From NCBI RefSeq assembly GCF_000243115.2, contig NZ_CP007035.1, forward strand, positions 4,278,001 through 4,342,000: a DNA stretch of 64,000 nt. Direction: 5' to 3'. The position numbers were made by a program, and so were the translations under genes. This stretch comes from Niabella soli DSM 19437. GTDB lineage: Bacteria; Bacteroidota; Bacteroidia; Chitinophagales; Chitinophagaceae. Below, piece by piece: positions 8,790 to 18,781 of the stretch. The notes under the pieces are model-generated. The model was not told the DNA's origin and made no database searches. It was given only the letters and a program-made list of their open reading frames with translations. Each line of letters starts with the position of its first letter. Position 1 is the stretch's first letter.

Positions 8790-8822
8790 AAAAACGGATT
8801 TTTGATTTTTTAATTTATTATA

Positions 8823-8853
8823 CTAAAATAATTTTTCAACTACTATGCCAAAA
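8823..8853 (-). promoter_or_regulatory. Possible promoter of the Ala-rich protein gene
   Basis: On the minus strand TTTTG (8849-8853) and TATTTTAG (8823-8830) are separated by 18 bp, one mismatch and one base short of the Bacteroidetes consensus. The element lies about 34 bp before the start codon. The rest of the spacer at 8854-9110 shows no gene or clear structure. Confidence 0.35.
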
Positions 8854-9110
8854 TTGGGATGGAAAAATGAAGCCTTCATGAAGCCGGCGCTAATCGCTTA
8901 ATATCAACTGTGTTTATGGTGCAACCTGCTAAAAGGATTAACAGATTCTTAGCGGATATTTTTTTTCTGTCGTGCGCAGCGCCGGGAAATACAGTGGTGG
9001 TCAGGTTTTCATCAAATTTTCATAAATGGGTGGTGTAGCTATTGCAAAAAAAATTACTGAAAACTGTTGCATTCAGAAGGAATGGATCGTCTTTGTATAA
9101 AATTGCCAAA

Positions 9111-9437
9111 ATGAAGAAAATACTGACTCTGATCTTGCTGTTTTTAACCATTAGCTGCGGCAAGAACAATGAGACAGATCTTACTGCCTGCGATCAACAA
9201 ATGATCGCAAAATTCAAAAATGAAGTTACCTGTCCCTATGATCCGCAAATGTCTCGGTTTCTCGGTAAAGGCATGTATAGAGGTCAGTTAGTCTATTTTA
9301 TTGATATTGTCTGCATTGCCTGTAATACGGCTCCGCCCCCAAAAGTGTACACCTGTTCCGGAGCTGAAATACCGGTTACTAATTTTTATAATACAGTAAC
9401 GGGAAGAATAAGGGTCGATGCCTGTGGCAATAATTGA
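9111..9437 (+). CDS. Small putative lipoprotein
   Basis: A 108-residue protein beginning MKKILTLILLFLTISCGKNN: a short hydrophobic signal followed by a lipobox-like TISC, so it is probably a lipoprotein anchored after cleavage at Cys. The mature part has several further cysteines (CDQQ, TCPYD, CIACN, TCSG, ACGNN) that could form disulfides. The frame is open from 9042, but the ATG at 9111 gives the proper signal. No family recognised. It converges on the ABC protein gene, only 5 bp from its stop. Confidence 0.7.
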   Translation: MKKILTLILLFLTISCGKNNETDLTACDQQMIAKFKNEVTCPYDPQMSRFLGKGMYRGQLVYFIDIVCIACNTAPPPKVYTCSGAEIPVTNFYNTVTGRIRVDACGNN

Positions 9438-9442
9438 TGCGA

Positions 9443-10879
9443 TCAGAACGATTCGTTTAAGATCATTTTACCCTGTGCTAATACCAGTTTATGAGTGAGG
9501 CATGAAGGTAGCTGCGATTCAAAATGGCCTACATAAATAATGGTGACGCCATTTTTACTGATAAGATCTACCAGGTGATTAAAATATTGGGTTTGCTGCT
9601 GGTCCAGCCCCTGGCAGGGCTCATCCAATACTAATAATTGGGGATTTTTTATAATGGTACGCCCCAGGAGCGCCAGGCGCTGTTTGCCCAGCGGAAGTGT
9701 TGTTAATAATTCATTCCGCAGATCAAACAGGTCAAGAAATTTTAGTAATTCCTCTAATTGTTGCTTTTGTGCATAACGTAATTGCTGATACTGCCCATTG
9801 CTGTCGAAAAAGCCCGAAGCGAGACTTTGGGCAACGGTTGCATTCGCATCAAAATACCAATGCAATTCGGGCGATATAAGCCCGATGCGCTTTTTAATAT
9901 CCCAAATGCTTTCGCCGCCTCCCCGTTTTACGCCAAATAAGGTAATGTGATTAGCATAAGCCTGTGGATGATCGGCAGTGATCAAACTTAACAGTGTAGA
10001 TTTTCCGGAACCATTAGGCCCCTGCAACAACCAACGTTCGCCCGCTTTTACCTGCCAGTCAATGTTGGATAATACATATTTTTCATCGTAGCGCACGGCA
10101 ACATCATGCATCCCGATGATATCGCGCGAGGTGTACTGTGGCGGTGTTACCAGGAAGGAGGGGAGTGGCTTTGCGGGCCTTTCTGTCGTGGACAATACTG
10201 CGCCGGCGGGTACTATACGGCCTTCTTTCAAAGTGATAAAATGGGAAATGCATTCCGGCAACCCGGTATCATTGCTGATGAGCAGTAAAGCGCCGCCCGC
10301 GGTTGTGTAATTATTTAGAAGTGCATTCAGGTTTGCACGCGATTTGACGTCCAGCCCCGTGTAAGGCTGGTCGATGATCAGCAATTGCGGACGCAGCCAC
10401 AAGGCTTTGATCAATTGTAGCTTCTTGTGCTCGCCGCTTGATATTTCAAAAAGCTGCTCGTCTAAAACCTCGCGGTAGTTAAGCGTTGTAAGTAACTCCT
10501 CCAGGCGCTCTTTGTTTAACCCCTGTTCCTTTCCATATTGCTCCAGTTCATGGGCAACGGTAATAGTATCTTTTCTCTGGTAATGATTATAACGCTGCTG
10601 GTAATAAAAGTTTCGATCTCCCTCCAGGTTGGTAAAACGGTACCAGCTTTCTACAAAAAGTACTTCCGCCGGCAGTGGGCTTTGTGGATTAAAATCGATC
10701 TTAAGCTGACCGGTGGAGCGAAGTTGTCCGCTGACCGCTTTGCCCAGCGTGGTTTTGCCGGCTCCGCTTTGACCCTGGATCACCCAGCCTTCACCTGCGT
10801 TAACGGTAAAGGAAAGGTTGTGCAGCACGGTTTTTAGTCCGTAATGCACGGAGAGGTTTTCTATATTGAGCAATGCCAT
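9443..10879 (-). CDS. Twin-ATPase ABC protein (ModF-like, no membrane domain)
   Basis: A 478-residue protein with two fused nucleotide-binding domains and no transmembrane segment, as in ModF/YbbA-like ABC proteins. Domain 1 has Walker A GQSGAGKTT, signature ISSGE and Walker B LLIIDQPYTGLD, where Gln replaces the catalytic Glu. Domain 2 has Walker A GPNGSGKST, a degenerate signature (LPLGKQR) and a normal Walker B LLVLDEP. Only one composite site may hydrolyse ATP. The ATG at 10879 is preferred over the open frame to 10984, which would cross the ilvC terminator. The substrate or partner is unknown. Confidence 0.85.
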   Translation of the reverse strand: MALLNIENLSVHYGLKTVLHNLSFTVNAGEGWVIQGQSGAGKTTLGKAVSGQLRSTGQLKIDFNPQSPLPAEVLFVESWYRFTNLEGDRNFYYQQRYNHYQRKDTITVAHELEQYGKEQGLNKERLEELLTTLNYREVLDEQLFEISSGEHKKLQLIKALWLRPQLLIIDQPYTGLDVKSRANLNALLNNYTTAGGALLLISNDTGLPECISHFITLKEGRIVPAGAVLSTTERPAKPLPSFLVTPPQYTSRDIIGMHDVAVRYDEKYVLSNIDWQVKAGERWLLQGPNGSGKSTLLSLITADHPQAYANHITLFGVKRGGGESIWDIKKRIGLISPELHWYFDANATVAQSLASGFFDSNGQYQQLRYAQKQQLEELLKFLDLFDLRNELLTTLPLGKQRLALLGRTIIKNPQLLVLDEPCQGLDQQQTQYFNHLVDLISKNGVTIIYVGHFESQLPSCLTHKLVLAQGKMILNESF

Positions 10880-10901
10880 TTTTACGCGGTTTTTATGGTG
10901 C

Positions 10902-10934
10902 AGAAAAAAATTGCGCGCCGGTGGGCGCGCAATT
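10902..10934 (-). terminator. Strong intrinsic terminator of the ilv/leu operon
   Basis: The perfect 11-bp stem AATTGCGCGCC / GGCGCGCAATT has a 4-nt loop. Read leftwards it is followed directly by a T run (AATTTTTTT). It ends the leftward operon after ilvC and lies just before the ABC gene start, so the ABC gene needs read-through or its own promoter. Confidence 0.85.
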
Positions 10935-10942
10935 AAGGAGTA

Positions 10943-10975
10943 AGACCTATGAGGTTTTTTAAACCTCATAGGTCT
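10943..10975. repeat. Palindromic hairpin repeat, family A (copy 3)
   Basis: The perfect 15-bp inverted repeat AGACCTATGAGGTTT / AAACCTCATAGGTCT with a 3-nt T loop lies between the ilvC stop and the intrinsic terminator. It is closely related in sequence to the copies at 5309-5341 and 56828-56861. Confidence 0.75.
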
Positions 10976-10983
10976 GTTTAGCA

Positions 10984-12465
10984 TTACGCGGTTTTAATCG
11001 CTTTCATTGCGGTCATTGCCTTGCGCAATTTCCGGCCTACGATCTCTACAGGGTGGTTGCGGATGGCCTCATTGATCTCCACCAGTTCCTGGTTGTCTAC
11101 GGAGCCGTCTTTGCCTGCGTTGTAATTTTTACCCACCAGGTCGGTATCAACGGTTTTCATGAAATCGGCCAACAGCGGTTTGCACGCCTGGTCGAACAAA
11201 TAACACCCATATTCCGCAGTGTCGGAAATAACGCGGTTCATTTCAAACAATTTTTTACGTGCAATGGTATTGGCAATTAAAGGCGTTTCGTGCAGCGACT
11301 CGTAATAAGCAGATTCGGGTTTGATACCGGCTTCCACCATCGTTTCAAAAGCCAGTTCCACACCTGCTTTAATAAAGGCTACCATCAACGTGTAATTGTC
11401 AAAATATTCCTGTTCGCCTATTTTTACGTCGCCGGCCGGTGTTTTTTCAAATGCGGTTTCACCGGTCTCTGCACGCCATTTTAATAAGTTGGCATCGCCA
11501 TTGGCCCAGTCTTCCATCATTACCCGGCTAAAAGTGCCGCTCATGATGTCATCCTGGTGTTTCTGGAACAGCGGACGCATAATTTTTTTCAGTTCCTCTG
11601 AAATCTTGAAGGCTTTGATCTTTGCGGGATTGCTTAAGCGATCCATCATGCCGGTAACACCGCCATGTTTCAGGGCTTCGGTCACTACTTCCACACCATA
11701 TTGTACCAGCTTGGAAGCATAACCCGGATCAATTCCTTTTTCGATCATTTTATCAAAAGAAAGGATGGAGCCGGTTTGCAGCAGGCCGCATAAGATCGTT
11801 TGCTCGCCCATCAGATCCGATTTTACTTCTGCTACAAAAGAAGATCGTAATACCCCTGCGCGGTGTCCACCGGTGCCTACACAATACGCTTTTGCCTGAT
11901 CAAACCCTTTTCCTTCGGGATCGTTTTCAGGGTGCACAGCAATCAGCGTGGGAACGCCAAAACCGCGTACATATTCGGCTCTTACTTCACTGCCGGGGCT
12001 CTTGGGTGCTACCATGATCACGGTAATGTCCTTGCGGATCTGCATGCCTTCTTCAACAATGTTGAAGCCGTGAGAATAAGAAAGGGTAGCGCCCTGTTTC
12101 ATCAATGGCATCACGGCACTTACCACACTGGTGTGTTGTTTGTCCGGGGTCAGGTTAATCACCAGGTCTGCACCGGGGATCAGCTCATCGTATGTTCCTA
12201 CAATAAAATTGTTGTCGGTTGCGTTTTTCCAACTGGCTCTTTTTTCTGCTATGGCTTCTTTACGCAAGGCATAAGAAACATCCAGACCACTATCTCTTAA
12301 GTTTAAACCCTGGTTCAGGCCCTGTGCGCCGGCACCAACGATTACGATTTTTTTCCCTTTTAGTGCATCCACGCCGTCAGCAAATTCGTCATTGCTCATA
12401 AATTCAGCAACGCCTAATTGATTTAATTGCTCTCTTAACGGTAGTGTGTTAAAGTAATTTGCCAT
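10984..12465 (-). CDS. ilvC: Ketol-acid reductoisomerase (class II, NADP+)
   Basis: Catalyses the isomerisation and NADPH-dependent reduction of acetolactate or acetohydroxybutyrate, the second common step of valine and isoleucine synthesis. At 493 residues it is the long class II form, with a duplicated helical domain. The Rossmann motif [10 protein letters not shown] lies near residue 43, and the cofactor loop [13 protein letters not shown] is of the NADPH-preferring type. It is the last gene of the leftward leu/ilv operon, 41 bp after a DinB-fold gene, and is followed by a hairpin repeat and a strong terminator. Confidence 0.97.
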   Translation of the reverse strand: MANYFNTLPLREQLNQLGVAEFMSNDEFADGVDALKGKKIVIVGAGAQGLNQGLNLRDSGLDVSYALRKEAIAEKRASWKNATDNNFIVGTYDELIPGADLVINLTPDKQHTSVVSAVMPLMKQGATLSYSHGFNIVEEGMQIRKDITVIMVAPKSPGSEVRAEYVRGFGVPTLIAVHPENDPEGKGFDQAKAYCVGTGGHRAGVLRSSFVAEVKSDLMGEQTILCGLLQTGSILSFDKMIEKGIDPGYASKLVQYGVEVVTEALKHGGVTGMMDRLSNPAKIKAFKISEELKKIMRPLFQKHQDDIMSGTFSRVMMEDWANGDANLLKWRAETGETAFEKTPAGDVKIGEQEYFDNYTLMVAFIKAGVELAFETMVEAGIKPESAYYESLHETPLIANTIARKKLFEMNRVISDTAEYGCYLFDQACKPLLADFMKTVDTDLVGKNYNAGKDGSVDNQELVEINEAIRNHPVEIVGRKLRKAMTAMKAIKTA

Positions 12466-12506
12466 TGTTTATTCTTGTTTAAAGTGTTTGTTTTTTTATT
12501 TATTAG

Positions 12507-12968
12507 CTATGCTGCCAATATACGTTTATAATCTTTTATGATCTGGAAATGTGCCGTATCGTGCGCGGCCACCGTTGCCAGCATTTCATCAATCGTGGTA
12601 ACCGGCACCCCAAACGTGTCAGTAGTATACGGAGTGACCGTTTCAAATTTTTTTTTATCAAGCGCATCTTTTACTGCCTGGGTAAAAGTATCCGATAAAA
12701 GGATCAGTTCCTCCAGCTCTTCCTGTGTGGTAGGCGCTGAGGGTTTGGTGCCTTTCCTGTATTTATCCTGCAGGGGAATTACAAAGGCGGTATCTGCACC
12801 GGTAACCTTAAATACCAGGCTGTAACCGCTTACGATCAGGTGGCCAAAATTCCAGGCCATACTGTTATTGAATCCTTCGGGTATTCTGTTTAAATCTTCC
12901 AGGGAGGTTTCTTTCACCAGGCGGATGGCTTTTTTTCGAATACTATCTATAATATTTAATGTGTACAT
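12507..12968 (-). CDS. DinB-fold protein within the ilv operon
   Basis: A 153-residue four-helix-bundle DinB-like protein. The three-histidine metal site looks intact: H43 in NFGHLIVSGY and the pair in HDTAHFQIIKDY near the C-terminus. Members bind a divalent metal and some transfer thiols such as bacillithiol or mycothiol; the substrate here is unknown. It is only 3 bp from the VOC-fold gene upstream and 41 bp from ilvC downstream, so it is almost certainly co-transcribed with the ilv genes. Confidence 0.88.
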   Translation of the reverse strand: MYTLNIIDSIRKKAIRLVKETSLEDLNRIPEGFNNSMAWNFGHLIVSGYSLVFKVTGADTAFVIPLQDKYRKGTKPSAPTTQEELEELILLSDTFTQAVKDALDKKKFETVTPYTTDTFGVPVTTIDEMLATVAAHDTAHFQIIKDYKRILAA

Positions 12969-12971
12969 GAA

Positions 12972-13349
12972 CTATTTTTTGTTGTCATTGATTCTTTCGT
13001 TGAAAGAGATCCGGTTATTGAAAGGATCGTTTACAATAAAACTGAGCGCTTCATAGAAGGTTTTTTCCAGTCCCGGCCGGTTGTATTTGTAGTTTTTATT
13101 GATCAGTTCCTCATGATAGGCCGCCACTCCTTCACACCATATAAACACATGTGAACCGGGGGTCCCATCGCCATGATGCTCGCTTAAATGCAATACAATG
13201 CCGTCGCGTTCCACTTCAAAATACACGGGGGTATTGGGTTCAAACCGGTGCTCCCAGTTGATGGTAAAGCCCAGCCAGTCTACATAAAACTCCACGGCTT
13301 TATCGTAGTCGAAGATGCGCAACATGGGGATTACTTTTTCTACTTTCAT
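12972..13349 (-). CDS. VOC-fold protein (glyoxalase/bleomycin-resistance-like)
   Basis: A 125-residue single VOC module with the start motif VIPMLRIFDYDKAVEFYVDWLGF and a paired beta pattern (GIVLHLSEHHGD, SHVFIWCEG, NDPFNNRISFNE). It resembles small bleomycin-resistance-like binding proteins rather than glyoxalase I. The activity is unknown. It sits 11 bp after ilvN and 3 bp before the DinB gene, inside the BCAA operon, so it is likely co-expressed. Confidence 0.87.
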   Translation of the reverse strand: MKVEKVIPMLRIFDYDKAVEFYVDWLGFTINWEHRFEPNTPVYFEVERDGIVLHLSEHHGDGTPGSHVFIWCEGVAAYHEELINKNYKYNRPGLEKTFYEALSFIVNDPFNNRISFNERINDNKK

Positions 13350-13360
13350 AACAGATGTAT

Positions 13361-13948
13361 TTACATGCTGAATACAGTAGCGTTCTGGCTCAGGAATTCG
13401 TTCTCAATAACTTCTTCCCCCGGTTGCTTTGCCTCGAACTCTTTTATTTTTTTATGGAAACCTTCGCTGTCTTTAATAATGGCTACCCGTGCGCCCCGTA
13501 CAAATTCGATCAGGCCATAATTTTCAAATACCTTCACCAGTTTGTCGGTCTCCTCCCGGTGACCGGTGCACTCAAATACGGTATAGTCAGTATTGATAGA
13601 AACCACGCGGGCTCCGTATTCCCGCAGGATACGCTCCACGTTCATTTTTTCGGTAACCTGGCTGGTAGGTACTTTGTATAATGCCAGTTCCTGCCACACA
13701 ATTTCATCATTAAGATGGTAATAGGCTTTTAATACCTCCACCTGCTTTTCAATTTGTTTGCAAAGTTTCTTTACCACTTCTTCTGTTTCATCAATAAGGA
13801 TATTAAACCGGTGGATGCCCGGTATCTCCGATGAAGAGGTGTTCAATGCATCGATATTTATTTTTCTTCTGGAAAAAATAATGGTGATGCGGGCCAGTAA
13901 TCCAATCTGGTCTTCTGCGTAAACGGTGATCGTATATTGCTGTTTCAT
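13361..13948 (-). CDS. ilvN: Acetolactate synthase small (regulatory) subunit
   Basis: The regulatory subunit that binds valine and activates the large subunit. The 195 residues start with an ACT domain (ITVYAEDQIGLLARITIIFSRRKINIDALN) and have the usual C-terminal ALS_ss_C half. It lies 23 bp after the methyltransferase gene and 11 bp before the VOC gene in the leftward operon. Separated from ilvB by the methyltransferase, which is unusual because ilvB and ilvN are normally adjacent. Confidence 0.95.
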   Translation of the reverse strand: MKQQYTITVYAEDQIGLLARITIIFSRRKINIDALNTSSSEIPGIHRFNILIDETEEVVKKLCKQIEKQVEVLKAYYHLNDEIVWQELALYKVPTSQVTEKMNVERILREYGARVVSINTDYTVFECTGHREETDKLVKVFENYGLIEFVRGARVAIIKDSEGFHKKIKEFEAKQPGEEVIENEFLSQNATVFSM

Positions 13949-13971
13949 TCTTATTGCTTATTTGTAATTTC

Positions 13972-14553
13972 TTATTTCTTATTTTTTATCGCGATGATGA
14001 TTCCGGTGGACCAGGCTAGTTTGGTTAGGATAACATCCCTGCGCTGCTCCAGCATTTTTATAAAATCCCCGACTCGTTCGGCATGCCCTTCCGGCCAGTT
14101 GGGCTGCGGAAGCATATCATCAATAAAATAAATACCGCCGGGGTTCAATAACGCAACCGTCTCTTCAAACAGGTCGTATTTACCAGGCATGGCATCGGCA
14201 AATATAAGGTCGAATGATTCGCCTTTGTAGCTGTTGATCCACTCATAACCATCGGCGCAAACAAATTGTACACGGGTGTCGGGTAACTGTTCCTGTGCTA
14301 CGGCAAGCAGCAGGCCGTTGTTCTCAACTGTAATCAACTGCGCCCTGTTGTCCATTCCGCTCAGGATCCAGGAAGTGCCCAATCCGGTTCCCGTTCCCAG
14401 TTCGAGGATGCGGCCCCCGGGTTTCGATGCTACCAGGGTTTTTAGTAAAGACCCGGTCTGTAAATCAGACGGCATATCAAACCCCAACGCTTTTGTTTTG
14501 AGCGCTATTGCGGCATATCGAGCCGGGATATCTTTAACTATATTATCCGTCAT
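13972..14553 (-). CDS. Class I SAM-dependent methyltransferase (O-methyltransferase-like)
   Basis: A 193-residue Rossmann methyltransferase. Motif I GGRILELGTGTGLG, the motif II region LITVENN, FDLIFADAMPGKYD and GGIYFIDDMLP resemble the small O-methyltransferase group (catechol/caffeoyl-CoA type), though it is shorter and the substrate is unknown. It is inserted between ilvB and ilvN with short gaps (49 and 23 bp), so it is likely co-transcribed with them. The flanking spacers are AT-rich with repeated ACTATT/TTATT words. Confidence 0.85.
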   Translation of the reverse strand: MTDNIVKDIPARYAAIALKTKALGFDMPSDLQTGSLLKTLVASKPGGRILELGTGTGLGTSWILSGMDNRAQLITVENNGLLLAVAQEQLPDTRVQFVCADGYEWINSYKGESFDLIFADAMPGKYDLFEETVALLNPGGIYFIDDMLPQPNWPEGHAERVGDFIKMLEQRRDVILTKLAWSTGIIIAIKNKK

Positions 14554-14602
14554 TTTTACAAAACTGAGTATTACCTATTCCCCACTCACTATTGACTATT
14601 CA

Positions 14603-16381
14603 TTATTTTAACCTGATTTCGGCCACACTACTACCCTGGGGTACCATGGGAAATACGTTATTCTCTTTACCCACCATCACTTCCAGCAAATAGGAACCTT
14701 TATGATCGAGCATTGTTTTTAAAGCTGTTTTCAGCTCGGAACGCTGATCGATCGACTGTCCTTCAATTCCGTAGGATTTGGCGAGCATCACAAAATCAGG
14801 GCTGGTGATGTTTACAAAGGAATAGCGTTTGTCGTTGAACAACTGCTGCCACTGGCGTACCATTCCCAGGAACTGGTTGTTCAGGATAAGGATCTTTACC
14901 TCAGCACCAAATTGCATTATAGTGCCCAGTTCCTGTAAGGTCATCTGGAAGCCACCATCACCTATAATTGCCACTACCGTTCTGTCCGGTGCCCCGTATT
15001 TGGCACCAATAGCAGCCGGTAAGCCGAAGCCCATGGTTCCCAGGCCGCCGGAAGTGATATTGCTGCGGGTTTTATTGAATTTTGCATAGCGACAGGCCAC
15101 CATCTGGTGTTGGCCCACATCGGTAACAACTATAGCATCGCCTTTGGTCAGTTCATTCAACGCGGCTACCACTTCCGCCATCGACATAACATCCCCCCCG
15201 GGGTGCATTTCAGGCTCAATGCATTCTTTTAGTTCTTCCTTTGCATATTTTTTAAATTGTTTCTGCCATTTTGAATGGTCCTTTGACTCGATCAGTTTGG
15301 TAAGCAAGGGTAGTGTTTCCTTGCAATCACCCCAAACGGCAACCGTGGTTTTTACGTTCTTATCAATTTCCGCAGGATCAATATCCAGGTGGATCACTTT
15401 AGCCTGTTTGGCATATTTATCCAGCCGGCCGGTTACGCGATCATCAAATCGCATACCTACCGCAATCAACACGTCACATTCGTTGGTCAGTACATTAGGG
15501 CCATAATTCCCGTGCATACCCAGCATACCTACACCCAGCGGATGGTCGGTGGGAAGGGCACTTTCACCCATGATGGTCCAGGCCGCCGGCAGGTTACCTT
15601 TTTCAATAAAATTTTTGAATTCTTTTTCCGCCTGCCCCAGGATAATCCCCTGGCCGAAAATAACAAAAGGCTTTTTGGCGCTGTTAATCAGCTTTGCTGC
15701 TTCGGCAATATATTCTTTCCGTATGATCGGCTTAGGCCGGTAGCTGCGCACATGGTGGCACTGCTGGTAGCCAGGATATTCAAATTGCTGGATCTGCGCA
15801 TTTTTGGTAATGTCTACCAATACAGGGCCGGGGCGCCCGCTCCGTGCAATATGGAAGGCTTTTGCCAATACAGATGGAATTTCTGTTGCATCTGTAACCT
15901 GGTAGTTCCATTTGGTCACGGGCATGGTTACATTGATTACATCGGTTTCCTGGAAGGCATCCGTGCCTAACAGGTGTGCAAAAACCTGGCCGGTGATGCA
16001 AACAATGGGAGTGGAGTCTATTTGCGCATCGGCCAAACCAGTTACCAGGTTGGTGGCGCCGGGACCGCTGGTGGCAAAGGCTACGCCTACTTTTCCGCTG
16101 GTGCGGGCAAAGCCCTGTGCCGCGTGTACGCCTCCCTGTTCATGCCGCACCAGGATATGTTCTAACTGATTGGAATAATCATACAGTGCATCGTAAATAG
16201 GCATAATAGCGCCGCCGGGATAACCGAAAATGGTAGAAACGCCTTCTGCGATGAGCGCCTCCAGCACCGCCTGGCTTCCCGAAAGGGTGGTTCCTCTTTT
16301 TATTACTTTCGGCGCTTTGGCCGGAGCGGGTTTTGTTTTTGCCTGTTTTTTTGCTTTATTTTTTATCTGGATCGTTTCCAT
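14603..16381 (-). CDS. ilvB: Acetolactate synthase large (catalytic) subunit
   Basis: A thiamine-diphosphate enzyme that condenses pyruvate with pyruvate or 2-oxobutanoate. The 592-residue protein has a Lys/Ala-rich N-terminal stretch of about 30 residues, then the ThDP activating Glu in VRHEQGGVHAAQG, the FAD-binding middle domain and the ThDP-Mg motif GDGGFQMTLQEL with a following NNQFLGMVRQWQ. It is in the leftward leu/ilv operon between a DinB gene and the methyltransferase. Confidence 0.96.
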   Translation of the reverse strand: METIQIKNKAKKQAKTKPAPAKAPKVIKRGTTLSGSQAVLEALIAEGVSTIFGYPGGAIMPIYDALYDYSNQLEHILVRHEQGGVHAAQGFARTSGKVGVAFATSGPGATNLVTGLADAQIDSTPIVCITGQVFAHLLGTDAFQETDVINVTMPVTKWNYQVTDATEIPSVLAKAFHIARSGRPGPVLVDITKNAQIQQFEYPGYQQCHHVRSYRPKPIIRKEYIAEAAKLINSAKKPFVIFGQGIILGQAEKEFKNFIEKGNLPAAWTIMGESALPTDHPLGVGMLGMHGNYGPNVLTNECDVLIAVGMRFDDRVTGRLDKYAKQAKVIHLDIDPAEIDKNVKTTVAVWGDCKETLPLLTKLIESKDHSKWQKQFKKYAKEELKECIEPEMHPGGDVMSMAEVVAALNELTKGDAIVVTDVGQHQMVACRYAKFNKTRSNITSGGLGTMGFGLPAAIGAKYGAPDRTVVAIIGDGGFQMTLQELGTIMQFGAEVKILILNNQFLGMVRQWQQLFNDKRYSFVNITSPDFVMLAKSYGIEGQSIDQRSELKTALKTMLDHKGSYLLEVMVGKENNVFPMVPQGSSVAEIRLK

Positions 16382-16442
16382 ATTTTAATTTTTTCTCTTT
16401 TTAATGTTATCAGCTGCAGTGCATAACTGAGCTTTAGTTGTG

Positions 16443-16979
16443 TCACTCACTTGAACTTTCTGTTCTCTGCTGGGCCAGCCGGTAAAAACCCATCAGGTCC
16501 GTTGACTGAACGCCGGTAAAGCCAACCTGCCGCAGCAGGGTCACCAATTGCCCCCTGTGGTAGGTGGCGTGGTTGACGACATGCGCAAAGAGCTGATAGT
16601 AGGGTATGGAATGGGCTTCCCCGTTCTGTCTTTTAAAATCAAGCGGGGTATATAATAAGGCTTCATCAAACCCTTCAATAAATGTTTGGAACGCTGCCGA
16701 AGTTTGTTTCCAAAGCGCTACATGCGCTGCTTTGCTTCCTTCAAAAGCCGTTTGCAGCCACCTGACTTCAGAGCGCTTTTGAAACCGCTCCACCCAGGCA
16801 TTTTCTGCGCTTATCATATGCAATACCGTATCCCGGATACTGGTAAAGCTGCTGACAACAGTACGGTTCCATTGCTCGTCGGTCAATTGGTCGATCCAGC
16901 CGCAGGCAAGGGTATTGGCCCATTCATTAAACGCCGCCAATTCTTTAAAATATTGCTTGGTCATAATTATTTTAGACAT
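16443..16979 (-). CDS. DinB-fold protein within the ilv operon (second)
   Basis: A 178-residue DinB-type protein with a complete histidine set: H54 in TVLHMISAENAW and the C-terminal HVVNHATYHRGQLVTLLRQ, the most canonical DinB motif of the three in this window. The function is unknown; a metal-dependent thiol or detoxification role is possible by family. It lies 69 bp after ilvD and 61 bp before ilvB, in the same direction. The spacer to ilvD contains repeated TTTCCACATTT-like words. Confidence 0.9.
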   Translation of the reverse strand: MSKIIMTKQYFKELAAFNEWANTLACGWIDQLTDEQWNRTVVSSFTSIRDTVLHMISAENAWVERFQKRSEVRWLQTAFEGSKAAHVALWKQTSAAFQTFIEGFDEALLYTPLDFKRQNGEAHSIPYYQLFAHVVNHATYHRGQLVTLLRQVGFTGVQSTDLMGFYRLAQQRTESSSE

Positions 16980-17048
16980 TTACCACTTCGCCATAGGGAT
17001 CACATTTATCTCTCCCTCATTTCCACATTTTCACATTTCCACATTTGT

Positions 17049-18731
17049 TTAGTCCTCATCTGTTACACATCCCTGAGAAGCATCTTTTACGAGTTTTGCA
17101 TATTTGTACAGGATCCCCCTGTTTACTTTTAACGGAGGCTTTGTCCAACCGGCCTTACGTTGTGCAATTTCTTCATCAGATACCTTTAGCGTAATCGTAT
17201 TATTGACAGCGTCAATTTCGATAACATCATCATCATGCACAAAGCCAATTAACCCGCCTTCGTAAGCTTCGGGGTTAATGTGCCCCACCACAAAACCGTG
17301 CGTGCCCCCGCTAAAGCGCCCATCGGTGATCAATGCCACGCTTTTGCCCAGGCCGGCGCCAATGATGGCGGAAGTGGGCTTCAGCATTTCGGGCATGCCG
17401 GGCGCCCCTTTGGGGCCTTCATTTTTAATAACGACAACATCCCCGGCTTTAACCTTGCCGCTGGAGATACCGGCGATCAGGTTTTTTTCGCCATCAAACA
17501 CACGGGCAGGTCCGGTGAATTTTTCACCTTCTTTGCCACTGATCTTTGCCACGCTTCCTTTTTCTGCCAGGTTGCCATAAAGGATCTGCAGGTGACCCGT
17601 TGCTTTCAGCGGACTTTCCAGCGGATGAATGATGTCCTGTGTTTCAAAATCCAGATCGGGCACTGCTTCCAGGTTTTCTGCAATGGTTTTACCGGTAACC
17701 GTCAGGCAACTGCCGTCAATCAATCCTTTTTGCAACAAATATTTCATTACAGCCGGCACGCCGCCTTTTTTATGGAGGTCCTCCATCAGGTACTTCCCGC
17801 TGGGTTTAAAATCAGCCAACACCGGAATGCGGTCACTTACCGCCTGGAAATCATCCTGCGTGAGGGGGATATCCACGCTGCGGGCCATGGCCAGCAAATG
17901 TAGTACTGCATTCGTGCTGCCGCCCAGTACCATGATCACCGTCATGGCGTTTTCAAAAGCCTGGCGGGTCATGATATCGCGCGGTTTAATATCTTTTTCC
18001 AAAAGCAGCCGGATCGCTCTACCGGCGTCTTCACATTCTTTCTTTTTCTCTTCGCTCAGGGCGGGGTTGCTGCTAGAGTAGGGAAGGCTCATGCCCATCG
18101 CTTCAATGGCAGAAGCCATAGTGTTAGCGGTGTACATGCCGCCGCAGGCCCCGGCGCCCGGGCAACTTTTTTGAACAATGGCCTTAAAATCGGCTTCATC
18201 CAGTTGCCCCGCAATTTTTTGTCCCAGTGCTTCAAAGGCTGAAATAATATTCAGGTCCTGTCCTTTATAATGGCCCGGAGCAATCGTTCCCCCATATACC
18301 ATGATGGCCGGCCGGTTCAGGCGGCCCATGGCCATTAATGATCCGGGCATGTTTTTATCGCAACCCGGAACGGTGATCAAAGCATCATAATACTGTGCGC
18401 CACAAACGGTTTCTATAGAATCAGCAATCACATCACGGCTCACCAGTGAATACCGCATGCCGTCGGTACCGTTGCTCATACCATCACTTACACCAATGGT
18501 GTGAAAGGTAAGCCCCACAAGCCCCTGTTGCCATACCCCATCCTTTACGTGCTGCGCAAGGCCGTTCAAATGCATGTTACAGGGATTTCCGTCGTAGCCC
18601 ATGCTTACAATACCTACCTGCGCTTTTTTCAGATCTTCTTCGGTAAGGCCGATGGCATATAGCTGTGCCTGTGCAGCAGGCTGGGTAGGATCCTGTGTAA
18701 TCGTCCGGGAGTATTTGTTCAGCTCTGTCAT
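17049..18731 (-). CDS. ilvD: Dihydroxy-acid dehydratase
   Basis: Dehydrates 2,3-dihydroxy acids to the 2-oxo acids in valine and isoleucine synthesis, with an Fe-S cluster. The 560 residues show the family motifs: [15 protein letters not shown], then [20 protein letters not shown], and [17 protein letters not shown]. The cysteines for the cluster are present. It follows the LeuB-like gene by 50 bp in the leftward operon. Confidence 0.97.
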   Translation of the reverse strand: MTELNKYSRTITQDPTQPAAQAQLYAIGLTEEDLKKAQVGIVSMGYDGNPCNMHLNGLAQHVKDGVWQQGLVGLTFHTIGVSDGMSNGTDGMRYSLVSRDVIADSIETVCGAQYYDALITVPGCDKNMPGSLMAMGRLNRPAIMVYGGTIAPGHYKGQDLNIISAFEALGQKIAGQLDEADFKAIVQKSCPGAGACGGMYTANTMASAIEAMGMSLPYSSSNPALSEEKKKECEDAGRAIRLLLEKDIKPRDIMTRQAFENAMTVIMVLGGSTNAVLHLLAMARSVDIPLTQDDFQAVSDRIPVLADFKPSGKYLMEDLHKKGGVPAVMKYLLQKGLIDGSCLTVTGKTIAENLEAVPDLDFETQDIIHPLESPLKATGHLQILYGNLAEKGSVAKISGKEGEKFTGPARVFDGEKNLIAGISSGKVKAGDVVVIKNEGPKGAPGMPEMLKPTSAIIGAGLGKSVALITDGRFSGGTHGFVVGHINPEAYEGGLIGFVHDDDVIEIDAVNNTITLKVSDEEIAQRKAGWTKPPLKVNRGILYKYAKLVKDASQGCVTDED

Positions 18732-18781
18732 TATTTTTATTTAGGTATTATGTATTAAAATTGAAGCAATAGAAAGGGTCT

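Noticed and set aside
8371-8805. Open frames on the plus strand opposite the Ala-rich protein
   Set aside because: They are by-products of GCN/GCA codon repeats and give cysteine- or alanine-rich nonsense with no family.
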